DNA from: Sphingomonas ginkgonis
Lineage (GTDB): Bacteria > Pseudomonadota > Alphaproteobacteria > Sphingomonadales > Sphingomonadaceae
Direction of reading: 5' to 3'
Length of the DNA stretch: 64,000 nt
Assembly (NCBI RefSeq): GCF_003970925.1
Contig: NZ_RWJF01000001.1
Coordinates: forward strand, 1,792,501-1,856,500
Made by a program: the position numbers and the translations under genes. Below, in pieces: positions 34,446 to 45,704 of this stretch. A model generated the notes under the pieces. That model worked only from the letters and a program-made list of their open reading frames with translations. It did not search any database and was not told the DNA's origin. Numbering within the stretch: position 1 is the stretch's first letter; every line of letters starts with the position of its first letter.

Positions 34446-35134
34446 TGGCCGAGCGCTTCTTTGCCCCCGACGTGCCCGAGCTGCGCGAGCGCTGGGGATC
34501 GTTCACCTGGACCTCGGCTAACGAGAAGACGGCCCGCATGTATGTCGGCCGCTATCCCGAGGGCCGACAGCAGTCGGCGGTCATCCCGCTGCTGGACCTC
34601 GCCCAGCGGCAGGTCGGCGACGAGACGGGCACGCAGGGCTGGCTGCCGATCCCGGTGATCGAATATGTCGCCGCCTATCTCGGCATGCCGCCAGTCCGCG
34701 CGCTCGAGGTCGCGACCTTCTACACTATGTTCAATCTGGTCCCGGTAGGAAAGTACCACGTCCAGGTCTGCGGGACGACACCGTGCATGCTGCGCGGCTC
34801 GGACGATGTGCTGTCCGCCTGCAAGTCGCGCGGCCTGAAGAAGGGCCACACGACCGCGGACGGCCTGTTCACCCTGACCGAAGTCGAGTGCCTCGGCGCC
34901 TGCGCCAACGCGCCGATGGTCCAGATCAACGACGACAATTACGAGGACCTCACGGAGGAGAGCATGGGCGCGATCCTCGACTCACTGGCACGCGGCGAGG
35001 CACCCAAGCCCGGCCCGCAGGACGGTCGCCAGACGAGCTGTCCCGCCGGCGGCCCGACGACGCTGAAGAAGATGGCCGAACGCAACTACGACTATCGCCC
35101 GCAGTGGAACGCGGCGGCCGGGGAGGGCGCATAA
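34445..35134 (+). CDS. nuoE: NADH-quinone oxidoreductase subunit E
   Basis: A 229-residue subunit carrying the N1a [2Fe-2S] cluster, with ligands in [11 protein letters not shown] and [15 protein letters not shown] thioredoxin-like fold spans about residues 75-165. The C-terminal 60 residues (Pro/Lys/Gly-rich) extend beyond the core. The ATG shares one base with the nuoD stop. Confidence 0.96.
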   Translation: MAERFFAPDVPELRERWGSFTWTSANEKTARMYVGRYPEGRQQSAVIPLLDLAQRQVGDETGTQGWLPIPVIEYVAAYLGMPPVRALEVATFYTMFNLVPVGKYHVQVCGTTPCMLRGSDDVLSACKSRGLKKGHTTADGLFTLTEVECLGACANAPMVQINDDNYEDLTEESMGAILDSLARGEAPKPGPQDGRQTSCPAGGPTTLKKMAERNYDYRPQWNAAAGEGA

Positions 35135-36444
35135 TGGGCAGCACCGCACCCCTCGCGGACAAGGACCGCATCTTTACCAACGTTTATGGCTTCCAGTCGC
35201 CCGACCTGAAGGCGGCGCAGGCTCGCGGCGACTGGGACAATACCGCGGTGCTGATGGCCCGGGGGCAGGACGCGATCATCGAAGAGATCAAGGCCTCGGG
35301 GCTGCGCGGCCGCGGCGGCGCGGGCTTCCCGACCGGCATGAAGTGGAGCTTCATGCCCAAGGAGCCCAAGCCCGGCAAACCCAACTTCCTCGTCATCAAC
35401 GCCGACGAGTCCGAACCCGGATCGTGCAAGGACCGCGAGATCATCCGGCACGATCCGCACAAGCTGATCGAGGGCGCGCTGATCGCCGGCTTCGCGATGC
35501 GCGCGCGGGCCGGGTACATCTACATCCGTGGCGAGTTCATCCGGGAGTCGCAGGCGCTCGAGCGCGCGGTCGCCGAGGCCTATGACGCGGGGCTGCTCGG
35601 CAAGAACGCCGCCCGGTCGGGCTACGACTTCGACCTGTTCGTCCACCGCGGCGCCGGCGCCTATATCTGCGGCGAAGAGACCGCGATGCTCGAGAGCCTC
35701 GAGGGCAAGCAGGGCAAGCCGCGGCTGAAGCCGCCGTTTCCGGCCGGTGCGGGCCTCTACGGCTGCCCGACCACGGTCAATAATGTCGAGAGTATTGCCG
35801 TCGTCCCCACGATTCTGCGCCGCGGCGCGGCCTGGTTCGCGGGTTTCGGCAATCCCAAGAACGAGGGCACCAAGCTCTTCCAGATCAGCGGCCATGTGAA
35901 CAGGCCGTGCGTGGTCGAGGAGACGATGGGCATACCGTTCCGCGAGCTGATCGACCGCCATGCCGGCGGCATCCGCGGCGGGTGGGACAATCTCCTGGCA
36001 GTCATTCCCGGTGGCTCGTCGGTCCCGCTGGTCCCGGCGGCCGAGATCATGGACGCGCCGATGGACTTCGACGGGCTGAAGGCGCTCGGCAGCGGGCTCG
36101 GAACCGCCGCGGTCATCGTCATGGACAAGTCGACCGATGTCGTCCAGGCGATCAGCCGGATCAGTTACTTCTACAAGCATGAAAGCTGCGGCCAGTGCAC
36201 CCCGTGCCGCGAGGGTACCGGCTGGATGTGGCGGACCATGGAACGGCTCCGCGAAGGCGATGCCGAGGTCGCGACCATCGACCGGCTGCTCGACGTCACC
36301 AAGCAGGTCGAGGGACACACCATCTGCGCGCTTGGCGACGCCGCCGCCTGGCCGATCCAGGGGCTCATCCGCCATTTCCGCCCGGAACTGGAGCGTCGCA
36401 TCGCCGAGCGTCGCGGTCGGACCATGCTTGAGGCTGCAGAATGA
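35134..36444 (+). CDS. nuoF: NADH-quinone oxidoreductase subunit F
   Basis: A 436-residue NADH-binding subunit with FMN and the N3 [4Fe-4S] cluster. [18 protein letters not shown], the NADH/FMN site [15 protein letters not shown] and [19 protein letters not shown], and the cluster motif [16 protein letters not shown] with a later Cys (HTICALGD) are present. It overlaps nuoE by one base (TAATG) and the next gene by 4 nt. Confidence 0.97.
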   Translation: MGSTAPLADKDRIFTNVYGFQSPDLKAAQARGDWDNTAVLMARGQDAIIEEIKASGLRGRGGAGFPTGMKWSFMPKEPKPGKPNFLVINADESEPGSCKDREIIRHDPHKLIEGALIAGFAMRARAGYIYIRGEFIRESQALERAVAEAYDAGLLGKNAARSGYDFDLFVHRGAGAYICGEETAMLESLEGKQGKPRLKPPFPAGAGLYGCPTTVNNVESIAVVPTILRRGAAWFAGFGNPKNEGTKLFQISGHVNRPCVVEETMGIPFRELIDRHAGGIRGGWDNLLAVIPGGSSVPLVPAAEIMDAPMDFDGLKALGSGLGTAAVIVMDKSTDVVQAISRISYFYKHESCGQCTPCREGTGWMWRTMERLREGDAEVATIDRLLDVTKQVEGHTICALGDAAAWPIQGLIRHFRPELERRIAERRGRTMLEAAE

Positions 36445-37022
36445 TGCTGCTCGCCGTCGCTCTTGCCACCGTTGCCGCCGCCGCGGCGTTGCCCACCAAC
36501 GATCCGCAGTCTCTGTCGAAGCTGCGCATGATTGCCCAATGTGCGGTGAAGGGAGACTCTCAACGCGTCGTTCGCCTGCTCCGCAGCAATTATAACCAGG
36601 TCAACGAGCGCGAGGACCTTCGCGATCAGGCGCGTGACCAGTCGCGCTGCCTTGGCGAGGGGCGGTTGCGCTTCACGCCACTGGTTTATCGCGGCGCATT
36701 GGCCGAGATGATGCTCTCCGCGCGGCCGGCTGACCTTGGCGCCGCCGTCAAGGCGGACGGTCTGCCGCTCAAGGCGTTCGGCGCGCTCGACGTGATGGCG
36801 CTGTGCGCCGTGCGCGAGGATCCGGCCGGCGTCGGTGCGCTGTTCGCCACTCAGCCCGGCAGCGCCGGCGAGAACCAGGCGATCGCAGCGCTGTCGCCGG
36901 CGCTCGGTGGCTGCCTCAAGAGCGGCGTTCAGGCGAACGTCAACGCCGTTGCCATCCGCTCCCTCCTGGCGGTCGCCGCCTGGCGCATCGCCGACCGCGC
37001 CGCCCATCCGAAGAGCTACTGA
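36441..37022 (+). CDS. predicted secreted protein inside the nuo operon
   Basis: A 193-residue protein with an N-terminal signal peptide (about residues 1-16) and a mature region with several cysteines, probably helical and exported to the periplasm. It was not recognised as part of complex I. It is tied in by overlaps on both sides: its ATG overlaps the nuoF stop by 4 nt and its stop shares one base with the nuoG ATG. Base composition is like the neighbours. Confidence 0.75.
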   Translation: MMLLAVALATVAAAAALPTNDPQSLSKLRMIAQCAVKGDSQRVVRLLRSNYNQVNEREDLRDQARDQSRCLGEGRLRFTPLVYRGALAEMMLSARPADLGAAVKADGLPLKAFGALDVMALCAVREDPAGVGALFATQPGSAGENQAIAALSPALGGCLKSGVQANVNAVAIRSLLAVAAWRIADRAAHPKSY

Positions 37023-39025
37023 TGCCCAAGGTCACCGTCGACGGAGTCGAGATCGAGGTTCCTGCGGGAGCCACCGTGCTCCAGGCCTGCGAACTCGCCG
37101 GCAAGGAAATCCCGCGCTTCTGCTATCATGAGCGGCTGTCGATCGCGGGCAACTGCCGCATGTGCCTCGTCGAGGTCGCGCCGGGTCCGCCCAAGCCGCA
37201 GGCGAGCTGCGCGCTGCCGGCCGCCGACGGGCAGACGATCAAGACCGACACGCCGATGGTCAAGAAGGCGCGCGAGGGGGTGATGGAGTTTCTCCTCATC
37301 AACCACCCGCTCGACTGCCCGATCTGCGATCAGGGCGGCGAGTGCGACCTTCAGGACCAGGCGATGGCCTATGGCCGTTCGGCCAGCCGGTTCGACGAGA
37401 ACAAGCGCGCGGTCGACGACAAGTATATGGGCCCGGTCATCAAGACCTCGATGACTCGCTGCATTCAGTGCACCCGCTGCGTCCGCTTCGCCGAGGAAGT
37501 CGCGGGCACGCCCGAGATCGGCATGCTGTATCGCGGCGAGGACAGCCAGATCACCGCTTATCTCGAGAAGGCGCTGACCAGCGAGCTCAGCGGCAACCTC
37601 GCCGATGTCTGCCCGGTCGGTGCTCTGCTGCAGCGGCCGCAGATCTTCGAATCCCGTCCATGGGAGCTGAAGCGCGTCCCTTCGATCGACGTGATGGATG
37701 CGCTCGGTTCCAACATCCGCCTCGATGTTCGGCAGCGGCAGGTGATGCGGGTGCTCCCGCGTATCAACGACGACGTCAATGAGGAATGGATCCACGACAA
37801 GACGCGGCATCACGCCGACGGTCTCGTTCGTGGTCGCCTCGACCGTCCGTGGGTGCGGGAGAATGGCAAGCTGCGCGAGGCTTCGTGGCAGGAAGCGCTC
37901 GAGACGCTCGCGGGCAAGATGAAAGCCGCCTCGGGCCGAGTCGCGGCGATCGCCGGCGACTTGCTCGACGCCGAGACCATGTATGCCGCGAAGAAGCTGC
38001 TGCAGTCGGTTGGTTCGGAGCTGCTCGAGGGGCGCCAGACTGGGCTCGACTATGACGTGTCGAACCTTGGCGCGGTCGGGTTCAACACGCCGATTGCCGA
38101 ACTCGAGAACGCCGACTTCATCCTGCTCGTCGGGTCCAATCCACGGTGGGAAGCGCCGCTGGTCAACACCCGGCTGCGCAAGGCCGTCCGCAAGGGCGCT
38201 CAGGTGTTTGCAATCGGCCCGGTGGCGGACCTCGCCTATCCGGTGACCAACATCGGCGACGATCTGAAGCTGCTGTCCAAGCTGCCCAAGGACGCGGCCG
38301 AGCTGCTCAGCAAGGCGGAGCGGCCGGTGATGATCGTCGGCCCGGGCGCGCTCGCGGCGGGCGGGCAGGGGGCGACGCTCAAGGCGGCGGCCCAGTTCGG
38401 CCGCGACGGCTGGAACGGCTATAACGTTCTCCACACCAGCGCGGCGCGGATGGCGGGGCTCATCCTCGGCTATGCCCGGGACGGCGGGATCGCCAGCGTC
38501 GAGGCGGCGCGGCCTGAGGTCGTGCTGCTGCTCGGCGCGGACGAGATGGCCGCGACCCGCTTCGGCGGCGCGTTCAAGGTCTACATCGGCCATCACGGCG
38601 ATGCGGGTGCGCGCCAGGCCGACCTTGTCCTTCCGGGTGCCGCCTACAGCGAGAAGCATGGCACCTACATCAACCTCGAGGGCCGGGTGCAGCGCGCCGA
38701 GCGGGCGACCTTCCCGCCGGGCGACGCCCGCGAGGATTGGGCGATCCTTCGCGCGCTGTCGGGAGTGATGGGCCAGCCGTTGCCGTTCGACAGCTTCGAC
38801 CAGCTGCGCGCCGCCATGGCCGCCGAGTTCCCGCAGCTTGGTCAGGAGGGGCTGATCGACCTCGGCTTCGTCGCACCGTCGCTTGGGGCGACCGACGTCA
38901 GCGTCACGGCGCTTCCAATCAAGGACTTCTACCTGACCAACGCCATCTGCCGGGCCAGTCCGACCATGCAGCGCTGCTCCGCCGAATTGATCCACGGAGA
39001 AGAACTGGCGGAGGCTGCGGAGTGA
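37022..39025 (+). CDS. nuoG: NADH-quinone oxidoreductase subunit G
   Basis: A 667-residue subunit with several Fe-S clusters. The N-terminal [2Fe-2S] ligands are Cys34, Cys45, Cys48 and Cys63. The His/Cys-ligated cluster is in [17 protein letters not shown], and the [4Fe-4S] motif [10 protein letters not shown] has its fourth Cys in ADVCPVGAL. The molybdopterin-oxidoreductase-like domain follows (about 220-660). The family length is typical for alphaproteobacteria. The stop overlaps the nuoH GTG. Confidence 0.97.
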   Translation: MPKVTVDGVEIEVPAGATVLQACELAGKEIPRFCYHERLSIAGNCRMCLVEVAPGPPKPQASCALPAADGQTIKTDTPMVKKAREGVMEFLLINHPLDCPICDQGGECDLQDQAMAYGRSASRFDENKRAVDDKYMGPVIKTSMTRCIQCTRCVRFAEEVAGTPEIGMLYRGEDSQITAYLEKALTSELSGNLADVCPVGALLQRPQIFESRPWELKRVPSIDVMDALGSNIRLDVRQRQVMRVLPRINDDVNEEWIHDKTRHHADGLVRGRLDRPWVRENGKLREASWQEALETLAGKMKAASGRVAAIAGDLLDAETMYAAKKLLQSVGSELLEGRQTGLDYDVSNLGAVGFNTPIAELENADFILLVGSNPRWEAPLVNTRLRKAVRKGAQVFAIGPVADLAYPVTNIGDDLKLLSKLPKDAAELLSKAERPVMIVGPGALAAGGQGATLKAAAQFGRDGWNGYNVLHTSAARMAGLILGYARDGGIASVEAARPEVVLLLGADEMAATRFGGAFKVYIGHHGDAGARQADLVLPGAAYSEKHGTYINLEGRVQRAERATFPPGDAREDWAILRALSGVMGQPLPFDSFDQLRAAMAAEFPQLGQEGLIDLGFVAPSLGATDVSVTALPIKDFYLTNAICRASPTMQRCSAELIHGEELAEAAE

Positions 39026-40143
39026 CCGCCTTCTTCACCTCGCACGGGATGATCTACGGCTGGGCCTGGTTCCTCGCCACAATCATCGGCATTCTCGTCA
39101 TCGCGCTTCCGCTGATGCTGGCGGTCGCCATGATCATCTATGCCGAGCGCAAGATCTGGGCCGCCATCGCGCTTCGTCGCGGGCCCAACGTGGTCGGTCC
39201 GTTCGGACTCCTGCAAAGCTTCGCAGACGGACTGAAGGTCTTCCTCAAGGAAACCATCATCCCGACCGCGGCGAACAAGGGCCTGTTCCTCCTCGCGCCG
39301 ATCATCAGCTTTACCGTCGCACTGATAGTCTGGGCGGTGGTCCCGTTCGACGTCAACGTCGTGCTGGCGGACGTCAACGTCGGATTGCTCTACATCCTCG
39401 CGGCGAGTTCGCTGGGCGTGTACGGGATCATCATCGCCGGCTGGGCGTCCAATTCGAAGTACCCCTTCTTCTCCGCGCTCCGTGCCGCGGCGCAGATGGT
39501 GAGCTACGAGGTGTCGATCGGGTTCGTGCTGATCAGCGTCGTGCTGTGGTCGGGAACCTTCAACCTGACCGGCATCGTGTTGGCGCAGAAGGGGCATGTG
39601 CTCGGCATCCTCAACGGCTTCGGGTTCAACCCGCTGCTGTTCCCGATGGCGGTGGTGTTCCTGATCAGCTCGATGGCTGAGACCTTCCGCACCCCGTTCG
39701 ACCTCACTGAGGCAGAGAGCGAGCTGGTCGCCGGGTTCCAGACCGAGTATTCGTCGATGAGCTTCGCGCTCTTCTGGCTCGGCGAATATGGCAACGTCAT
39801 CCTGATGACGGCGTTGAACGCGATCCTCTTCTGGGGCGGGTTCCTGCCGCCGCTTGATATTCCGATCCTCTACGCGGTGCCGGGCATTATCTGGCTGCTC
39901 ATCAAGATGGGCTTCTTCTTCTTCGTCTTCGGCTGGGTCCGCGCGACCGTGCCGAGGTATCGCTACGACCAGCTGATGCGGCTGGGCTGGAAGATCTTCC
40001 TGCCGCTGTCGCTCACCTTCGTCGTCCTTGTCTCGGGCTGGCTGATGCTGACCCGCTATGGTTGCTCGGCGGATCCGGCCGATGGCTACCGGGCCTCGAC
40101 CTTCATCGGGTCCTCGGCCGCCTGTGTAGGAACTCCGCAATGA
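39022..40143 (+). CDS. nuoH: NADH-quinone oxidoreductase subunit H
   Basis: A 373-residue membrane subunit with eight or nine helices at the quinone entry site. [37 protein letters not shown] and [21 protein letters not shown] are characteristic. It starts with GTG overlapping the nuoG stop by 4 nt (GTGA). It overlaps the next gene by 4 nt. Confidence 0.97.
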   Translation: MTAFFTSHGMIYGWAWFLATIIGILVIALPLMLAVAMIIYAERKIWAAIALRRGPNVVGPFGLLQSFADGLKVFLKETIIPTAANKGLFLLAPIISFTVALIVWAVVPFDVNVVLADVNVGLLYILAASSLGVYGIIIAGWASNSKYPFFSALRAAAQMVSYEVSIGFVLISVVLWSGTFNLTGIVLAQKGHVLGILNGFGFNPLLFPMAVVFLISSMAETFRTPFDLTEAESELVAGFQTEYSSMSFALFWLGEYGNVILMTALNAILFWGGFLPPLDIPILYAVPGIIWLLIKMGFFFFVFGWVRATVPRYRYDQLMRLGWKIFLPLSLTFVVLVSGWLMLTRYGCSADPADGYRASTFIGSSAACVGTPQ

Positions 40144-40595
40144 TCGCCCTAATTCTGGCTGCCGCCGCCTCGACGCTCGGTTTCGATTGCGCGGTTGATC
40201 CGCCGCGTAATGTGATTCCCAACGGTGCATCGGTTACCAGCCAAACGATTCATCTCCCACCAGAAATGAATCACTGGCAGTTCGGCGTGACGATTGTTGA
40301 TCTGAAGAAATCTACTGAGGTCAAATTGGATTGGCCGGGAGATCCGATCGGCGCCGGCCAAGCGCTGGCTGCGTTGCCGGTCGGACCGCACGACTATTCT
40401 TTTGTATCAATGCATCAAAGTCCCTGTCTCTTTACTGCGGGGGCTTGCATGTTCTTGTACACCCTCAGCGAACAGGCGGACGGCACGGCAGACATATTGA
40501 TTCAGCCGGCTGCCTTGGCGACGGACGGTGATCGGAGCAAGCCATTCCAAGTCTATATGAGTGGCCGCTGCACGCCCAAGGCTGTCGCACGATGA
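40140..40595 (+). CDS. second predicted secreted protein inside the nuo operon
   Basis: A 151-residue protein with a signal peptide (about residues 1-14) and mature part with Cys residues ([32 protein letters not shown]), so a disulfide-bonded periplasmic protein is likely. It has no match I recognise. The sequence is visibly less GC-rich than neighbouring nuo genes, with several AT-rich codons (e.g. GATTGTTGATCTGAAG), as may happen after transfer or relaxed selection. ATGA overlaps tie it to nuoH and nuoI. Confidence 0.72.
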   Translation: MIALILAAAASTLGFDCAVDPPRNVIPNGASVTSQTIHLPPEMNHWQFGVTIVDLKKSTEVKLDWPGDPIGAGQALAALPVGPHDYSFVSMHQSPCLFTAGACMFLYTLSEQADGTADILIQPAALATDGDRSKPFQVYMSGRCTPKAVAR

Positions 40596-41074
40596 TCGCT
40601 CAATGGGTCAAGTCGTTCACACTGTGGGAGCTGTTGAAGGGCCATGCCCTCACCCTGAAGTATTTCTTCAAGCCCAAGGCGACGATCAACTATCCCTACG
40701 AGAAGACGCCGATGTCGCCGCGCTTCCGTGGGGAGCATGCGCTGCGCCGCTATCCGAACGGGGAAGAGCGGTGCATCGCCTGCAAGCTGTGCGAGGCTGT
40801 TTGCCCGGCGCAGGCGATCACCATCGAGGCCGAGCCGCGCGAGGACGGCAGCCGCCGGACCACCCGCTACGACATCGACATGGTGAAGTGCATCTACTGC
40901 GGGCTTTGTGCGGAAGCCTGCCCGGTCGACGCAATCGTCGAAGGTCCGAACATCGAGTTCTCGACCGAGACCCGCGAAGAGCTGCTCTACGACAAGGCCA
41001 AGTTGCTCGCCAACGGTGACCGATGGGAACAGGCTATCGCGGCCAATCTTGCCGCCGATGCGCCGTATCGGTAG
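40592..41074 (+). CDS. nuoI: NADH-quinone oxidoreductase subunit I
   Basis: A 160-residue ferredoxin-like subunit with two [4Fe-4S] clusters: [12 protein letters not shown] and [12 protein letters not shown]. The N-terminal amphipathic region (about residues 1-40) sits on the membrane arm. The ATG overlaps the upstream secreted-protein stop. Confidence 0.97.
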   Translation: MIAQWVKSFTLWELLKGHALTLKYFFKPKATINYPYEKTPMSPRFRGEHALRRYPNGEERCIACKLCEAVCPAQAITIEAEPREDGSRRTTRYDIDMVKCIYCGLCAEACPVDAIVEGPNIEFSTETREELLYDKAKLLANGDRWEQAIAANLAADAPYR

Positions 41075-41120
41075 GGGCGGCTCAGCTTCGTGAAACAGGG
41101 CTCTCCAGTGTTCCAATCCG

Positions 41121-41195
41121 TCATTCCCGCGAACGCGGGGAACCCGCTTCTTCGCCCGGCCGCCTCGCGGCAGCCGGCCCCTCGCTCAGGCGAGA
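41121..41195. repeat. REP-like inverted repeat cluster between nuoI and nuoJ
   Basis: TCATTCCCGCGAACGCGGGGAA at 41121 contains CCCGCG-AA-CGCGGG (41126-41139), then GCCGC-CTC-GCGGC (41159-41171), then CTCGC-TCAG-GCGAG (41181-41195). The first motif is the widespread proteobacterial intergenic repeat type (ATTCCCGCG...CGCGGGAA). It fills most of the 140-bp gap and separates nuoA-I from nuoJ-N. Confidence 0.65.
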
Positions 41196-41214
41196 ACGGT
41201 CGTGGTGAGCCGTC

Positions 41215-41826
41215 GTGATCGCGCTCATTGCCTTCTACCTGTTCGCGACCCTCACCATCCTGTCGGGGTTGCTGGTCATCTTCGCGCGCAATCCGGTGCA
41301 CAGCGCGCTGTGGCTTATCCTCGCCTTCTTCAATGCGGCGGGACTGATGCTGCTGACCGGTGCCGAGTTCATCGCCATGCTGCTGGTGATCGTTTACGTC
41401 GGCGCGGTTGCAGTGCTGTTCCTGTTCGTCGTGATGATGCTCGACATCGACTTCGCGGCGCTTCGTAGCGGCTTCACCCGCAACCTGCCGTTCGGAATCC
41501 TCATTGCGCTGGTCCTGCTGGCCGAGATCGTGGTGGCGACCAGCGCGCACCGGGCTGGGCCGGTGCTGACACCGGCGGTGGACACGGCGGCGGCGCCGGT
41601 GCAGCCGAACATCGTCAGCCTGGGTGCGGCGCTCTACAGCCGCTACCTCGTGCCGTTCGAGGTCGCCGGGCTGATCCTGCTCGTTGCGATGATCGGTGCC
41701 ATCGTCCTCACCCATCGCAGTCGCGGCGACACCCGCGGTCAGCGCGTCAACCGGCAGGTCCGGCGACGCCCGGACGAAGCGGTCAAGATCGCCAAGCCGG
41801 CGACCGGCGAGGGAGTGCAACTATGA
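41215..41826 (+). CDS. nuoJ: NADH-quinone oxidoreductase subunit J
   Basis: A 203-residue membrane subunit with five helices (ND6-like). Typical are [26 protein letters not shown] segment, [27 protein letters not shown]. It starts with GTG at 41215. A basic tail ([20 protein letters not shown]) follows the last helix. It overlaps nuoK by 4 nt. Confidence 0.95.
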   Translation: MIALIAFYLFATLTILSGLLVIFARNPVHSALWLILAFFNAAGLMLLTGAEFIAMLLVIVYVGAVAVLFLFVVMMLDIDFAALRSGFTRNLPFGILIALVLLAEIVVATSAHRAGPVLTPAVDTAAAPVQPNIVSLGAALYSRYLVPFEVAGLILLVAMIGAIVLTHRSRGDTRGQRVNRQVRRRPDEAVKIAKPATGEGVQL

Positions 41827-42128
41827 TTGGGCTCGCCCATTACCTCACCGTTTCGGCAATCCTGTTCGTGATCGGCGTCCTTGGCATCTTCCTCAACCGT
41901 CGCAATGTCATTTTAATGCTGATGGCGATCGAGCTGCTGCTGCTGGCGGTGAACATCAACTTCGTGGCGTTCTCCGGCTACCTCGGCGACATGATCGGCC
42001 AGGTCTTCGCAATGTTCGTGCTGACCGTCGCCGCGGCCGAGGCGGCTATCGGCCTCGCCATTCTCGTCATCTTCTTCCGCCGGCGCGGGACGATCGCAGT
42101 CGACGCCGCCGACCGGATGCGGGGCTAA
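41823..42128 (+). CDS. nuoK: NADH-quinone oxidoreductase subunit K
   Basis: A 101-residue antiporter-like small subunit with three helices, corresponding to ND4L. The central motif [20 protein letters not shown] includes the proton-path glutamate; [21 protein letters not shown] marks the third helix. The next gene starts 1 nt downstream. Confidence 0.97.
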   Translation: MIGLAHYLTVSAILFVIGVLGIFLNRRNVILMLMAIELLLLAVNINFVAFSGYLGDMIGQVFAMFVLTVAAAEAAIGLAILVIFFRRRGTIAVDAADRMRG

Positions 42129-42129
42129 C

Positions 42130-44184
42130 GTGCAGAGCATCATTCTCATCGTCTTCCTGCCGCTGCTGGCCGCGATCGTCGCTGGCCTGGGCGGACGCTG
42201 GATCGGCAAGGTTCCGGCCAAGGCGATCACCACCGCCGCGCTGTTCGTCAGCTGCGCGCTGTCCTGGCCGATCTTTCTGTCCTTCCTCGCGGGGACCGCC
42301 GAGGCGCAGGTCGTGCAGGTGTTCGACTGGATTCACTCGGGCGACATGAACGTCGCCTGGTCGCTGCGGGTCGACGCGCTGACCGCGGTGATGCTGGTGG
42401 TCGTGACGAGCGTCTCGAGCCTCGTCCACCTCTACAGCTGGGGCTACATGGCGGAGGACCCAAGCCAGCCTCGCTTCTTCGCCTATCTGTCGCTGTTCAC
42501 CTTCGCCATGCTGATGCTGGTGACCGCCGACAGCCTGGTGCAGATGTTCTTCGGCTGGGAAGGGGTGGGCCTCGCTTCCTACCTGCTGATCGGGTTCTGG
42601 TATTACAAGCCGTCAGCCAACGCCGCCGCGCTCAAGGCCTTCGTCGTCAACCGCGTCGGCGACTTCGGGTTCAGCCTCGGCATCTTCGGCACCTTCCTGG
42701 TGTTCGGCACCGTCTCGATTCCCGCGATCCTCGCCGCCGCGCCCGGCATGGCGGGCTCGACCATCCATTTCGCCGGGATGACCGTCGAAACGATGACCCT
42801 CCTCTGCCTGCTGCTGTTCGTCGGCGCGATGGGCAAGTCGGCGCAACTCGGCCTCCACACCTGGCTGCCCGACGCGATGGAGGGCCCGACCCCGGTCAGC
42901 GCGCTGATCCATGCCGCGACGATGGTCACCGCCGGCGTGTTCATGGTCTGCCGCCTGTCGCCGATGTTCAACGTCTCGCCGACCGCCCTGACCGTGGTCA
43001 CCTGGATCGGGGCGCTGACCTGCATCTTCGCCGCAACGGTCGGCTGCGTGCAGAACGACATCAAGCGGGTGATCGCCTATTCGACCTGCTCGCAGCTGGG
43101 CTACATGTTCTTCGGTGCGGGCGTCGGCGCTTATGGCGCGGCGATGTTCCACCTCTTCACGCACGCCTTCTTCAAGGCGCTGCTGTTCCTTGGCGCCGGC
43201 GCAGTCATCCACTCGATGCACCACGAGCAGGACATGCGCTATTATGGCGCGCTGCGGCGGGCGATCCCGATCACCTTCGCGGCGATGGTCGCGGGCACGC
43301 TGGCGATTACCGGCGTCGGAATCGAGGGCGTGTTCGGCTTCGCGGGCTTCTACTCCAAGGACGCCATCCTCGAGAGCGCCTGGGCCGCGGGCACGACGCA
43401 GGGAACCATCGCCTTCTGGATCGGCAGCTTCGCGGCGCTGCTCACCAGCTTCTACAGCTGGCGGCTCATCTTCCTGACCTTCTTCCAGAAGCCGCGCTGG
43501 GCCGCGTCGGAGCATATCCAGCACGCGCTTCATGGCGATCACCACGACCATCCCGACGAGGAGCATGGCGACAGCGAGCACGACTCCCATGCGGTGCCGG
43601 TAACCGGCGACGGCGGCTACCATCCGCACGAGAGCCCCTGGCCGATGCTGGTGCCGCTGGCGCTGCTCTCGCTCGGCGCGGTGCTCGCCGGCTTCGTCTT
43701 CGCGCATTGGTTCGTCGGACCGGAAACGGCGGGCGAGTTCTGGAAGGGCAGCCTCGCGTTCAATCCGCACCTGGCGGAAGCGATCGAGCAACTGCCATTC
43801 CTGGTCAAGTTCACGCCAACCATCGTCATGCTGGTCGGACTGTTCATCGCCGTCCGCAACTATCTGCTCGATCCGGACGCACCGGCCCGCTTCATCGCGG
43901 CCACGGGGGGCTTGCACACTTTCCTCATGCACAAATGGTATTTCGACGAGCTCTACAATGCCGTCTTCGTTCGCCCGGCGCTGTGGTTCGGCCGGCTGTT
44001 CTGGCATCGTGGCGACGAGCAGACGATCGACCGCTTCGGCCCGCACGGCGCAGCGGTGCTGGTTGCCGCGGGCAACCGGGCGACCGCTCGGCTCCAGTCC
44101 GGCTATCTCTATTCCTACGCCCTCGTCATGCTGCTCGGCCTGATCGCCGCGGCCGGCTGGGTCATGCACTGGGCGGCGCGCTGA
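42130..44184 (+). CDS. nuoL: NADH-quinone oxidoreductase subunit L
   Basis: A 684-residue antiporter-like subunit that ends in the long lateral helix along the membrane arm. It starts with GTG. Conserved are [49 protein letters not shown] sequences with the proton-path lysines, and [19 protein letters not shown] histidine- and acid-rich loop lies at about residues 464-503 before the final helices. Confidence 0.96.
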   Translation: MQSIILIVFLPLLAAIVAGLGGRWIGKVPAKAITTAALFVSCALSWPIFLSFLAGTAEAQVVQVFDWIHSGDMNVAWSLRVDALTAVMLVVVTSVSSLVHLYSWGYMAEDPSQPRFFAYLSLFTFAMLMLVTADSLVQMFFGWEGVGLASYLLIGFWYYKPSANAAALKAFVVNRVGDFGFSLGIFGTFLVFGTVSIPAILAAAPGMAGSTIHFAGMTVETMTLLCLLLFVGAMGKSAQLGLHTWLPDAMEGPTPVSALIHAATMVTAGVFMVCRLSPMFNVSPTALTVVTWIGALTCIFAATVGCVQNDIKRVIAYSTCSQLGYMFFGAGVGAYGAAMFHLFTHAFFKALLFLGAGAVIHSMHHEQDMRYYGALRRAIPITFAAMVAGTLAITGVGIEGVFGFAGFYSKDAILESAWAAGTTQGTIAFWIGSFAALLTSFYSWRLIFLTFFQKPRWAASEHIQHALHGDHHDHPDEEHGDSEHDSHAVPVTGDGGYHPHESPWPMLVPLALLSLGAVLAGFVFAHWFVGPETAGEFWKGSLAFNPHLAEAIEQLPFLVKFTPTIVMLVGLFIAVRNYLLDPDAPARFIAATGGLHTFLMHKWYFDELYNAVFVRPALWFGRLFWHRGDEQTIDRFGPHGAAVLVAAGNRATARLQSGYLYSYALVMLLGLIAAAGWVMHWAAR

Positions 44185-45704
44185 TGGGCTTTCCGATCCT
44201 CACGGCACTGATCGCGGTGCCGTTGCTGGCGGCGCTCGCCTGCCTGTTCGTCAGTGCCAGCAGCGCGCGCTGGATCGCGCTGGTGGCGACCCTTGTCGAC
44301 TTCGCGCTCGGCTGCGTGCTGTGGGCGGGCTATGTCCCGGGCGGCCCGCAGTGGCAGTTCGTCGAGAACATCCCGCTCGGCGGCAGTTTCGCCTATGCGC
44401 TCGGCATCGATGGCATCGCGCTGGTGCTGATCATGCTCTCGACCTTCCTCATGCCGATCTGCATCGGCGCGAGCTGGCAGGCCATTACCAAGCGCGTGCC
44501 CGAATATATGGCCGCCTTCCTGCTGATGGAGGCGCTGATGATCGGCGTCTTCGCCGCGCAGGATTTGTTGCTCTTCTACGTGTTCTTCGAGGGCGGCCTC
44601 ATCCCGATGTACCTGATCATCGGCATCTGGGGCGGCGCCGATCGGATCAAGGCCGCATACAAGTTCTTCCTCTACACGCTGTTCGGCTCGGTGCTGATGC
44701 TGATCGCGATGCTGGTGATGATCAACGTCGCCGGCACCAGCCGCATCCCCGAACTGATGGTCTACAACTTCGACCCGTCGCTGCAGTGGTGGCTGTGGCT
44801 GGCCTTCTTCGCCAGCTTCGCGGTCAAGATGCCGATGTGGCCGGTGCACACCTGGCTGCCGGATGCGCACGTCCAGGCGCCGACGGCGGGGTCGGTGATC
44901 CTCGCCGGCGTGCTGCTGAAGATGGGCGGCTATGGCTTCATCCGCTTCTCGCTGCCGATGTTCCCGGAAGCCTCGGCAGTGTTCCTTCCGCTGGTCTTCG
45001 CCTTGTCGTCGATCGCGGTGGTCTACACCAGCCTGGTCGCGCTGGTGCAGCGGGACATGAAGAAGCTGATCGCCTATTCGTCGGTCGCCCACATGGCGTT
45101 CGTTACCTACGGCCTATTCGCCTTCAACGTGCAGGGCCTCGACGGCGCGATGATCGTGATGCTGAGCCACGGCCTGGTTTCGGGCGCGCTCTTCTTATGC
45201 GTCGGCGTCATCTACGATCGCATGCACACTCGCGAAATCGCTCAGTACGGCGGACTGGCGAACAACATGCCCGCCTACGCGCTGCTATTCCTGCTGTTCA
45301 CCATGGCGAGTGTCGGTCTACCCGGGACCAGCGGCTTCGTCGGCGAATTCTTGTCGATGGTTGGCACCTACAAGGCGTCGAGCTGGGGCGCGATCTTCGC
45401 GACGACCGGGATCATCCTGGGCGCGGCCTACATGCTCTACCTATACTGGCGGATCAGCTACGGCGCTGCCAGGACCGAGGAGGCGTCCCGCATGCCGGAC
45501 CTGTCCGCGCGGGAATGGGCCCTGCTCGCGCCGATCGCCGCCGCGGTCATGTGGATGGGTATCTATCCCGAGAGCTTCCAGCGTCCATTCCGCGGCGACA
45601 TCGAGTGGCTGCAGACCCATCGCCTCGCCAAGGCTGCCCCGGCCGGCGATGCCCACCTGACGCCCGGCAAGGGCATGCCCCAGACGGCCGAGGCCCACCA
45701 CTGA
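44184..45704 (+). CDS. nuoM: NADH-quinone oxidoreductase subunit M
   Basis: A 506-residue antiporter-like subunit with about 14 helices. [56 protein letters not shown] (landmark segments) and the Lys of [13 protein letters not shown] are typical. The ATG shares a base with the nuoL stop. Confidence 0.96.
   Translation: MGFPILTALIAVPLLAALACLFVSASSARWIALVATLVDFALGCVLWAGYVPGGPQWQFVENIPLGGSFAYALGIDGIALVLIMLSTFLMPICIGASWQAITKRVPEYMAAFLLMEALMIGVFAAQDLLLFYVFFEGGLIPMYLIIGIWGGADRIKAAYKFFLYTLFGSVLMLIAMLVMINVAGTSRIPELMVYNFDPSLQWWLWLAFFASFAVKMPMWPVHTWLPDAHVQAPTAGSVILAGVLLKMGGYGFIRFSLPMFPEASAVFLPLVFALSSIAVVYTSLVALVQRDMKKLIAYSSVAHMAFVTYGLFAFNVQGLDGAMIVMLSHGLVSGALFLCVGVIYDRMHTREIAQYGGLANNMPAYALLFLLFTMASVGLPGTSGFVGEFLSMVGTYKASSWGAIFATTGIILGAAYMLYLYWRISYGAARTEEASRMPDLSAREWALLAPIAAAVMWMGIYPESFQRPFRGDIEWLQTHRLAKAAPAGDAHLTPGKGMPQTAEAHH

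Noticed and set aside
40140..40595. idea of a mobile island at the lower-GC secreted gene
   Set aside because: No repeats, integrase, tRNA target or transposase flank it, and the ends overlap neighbouring genes exactly.
41121..41195. possible CRISPR array
   Set aside because: Only three different hairpins in a row, with no repeated unit and spacer pattern.
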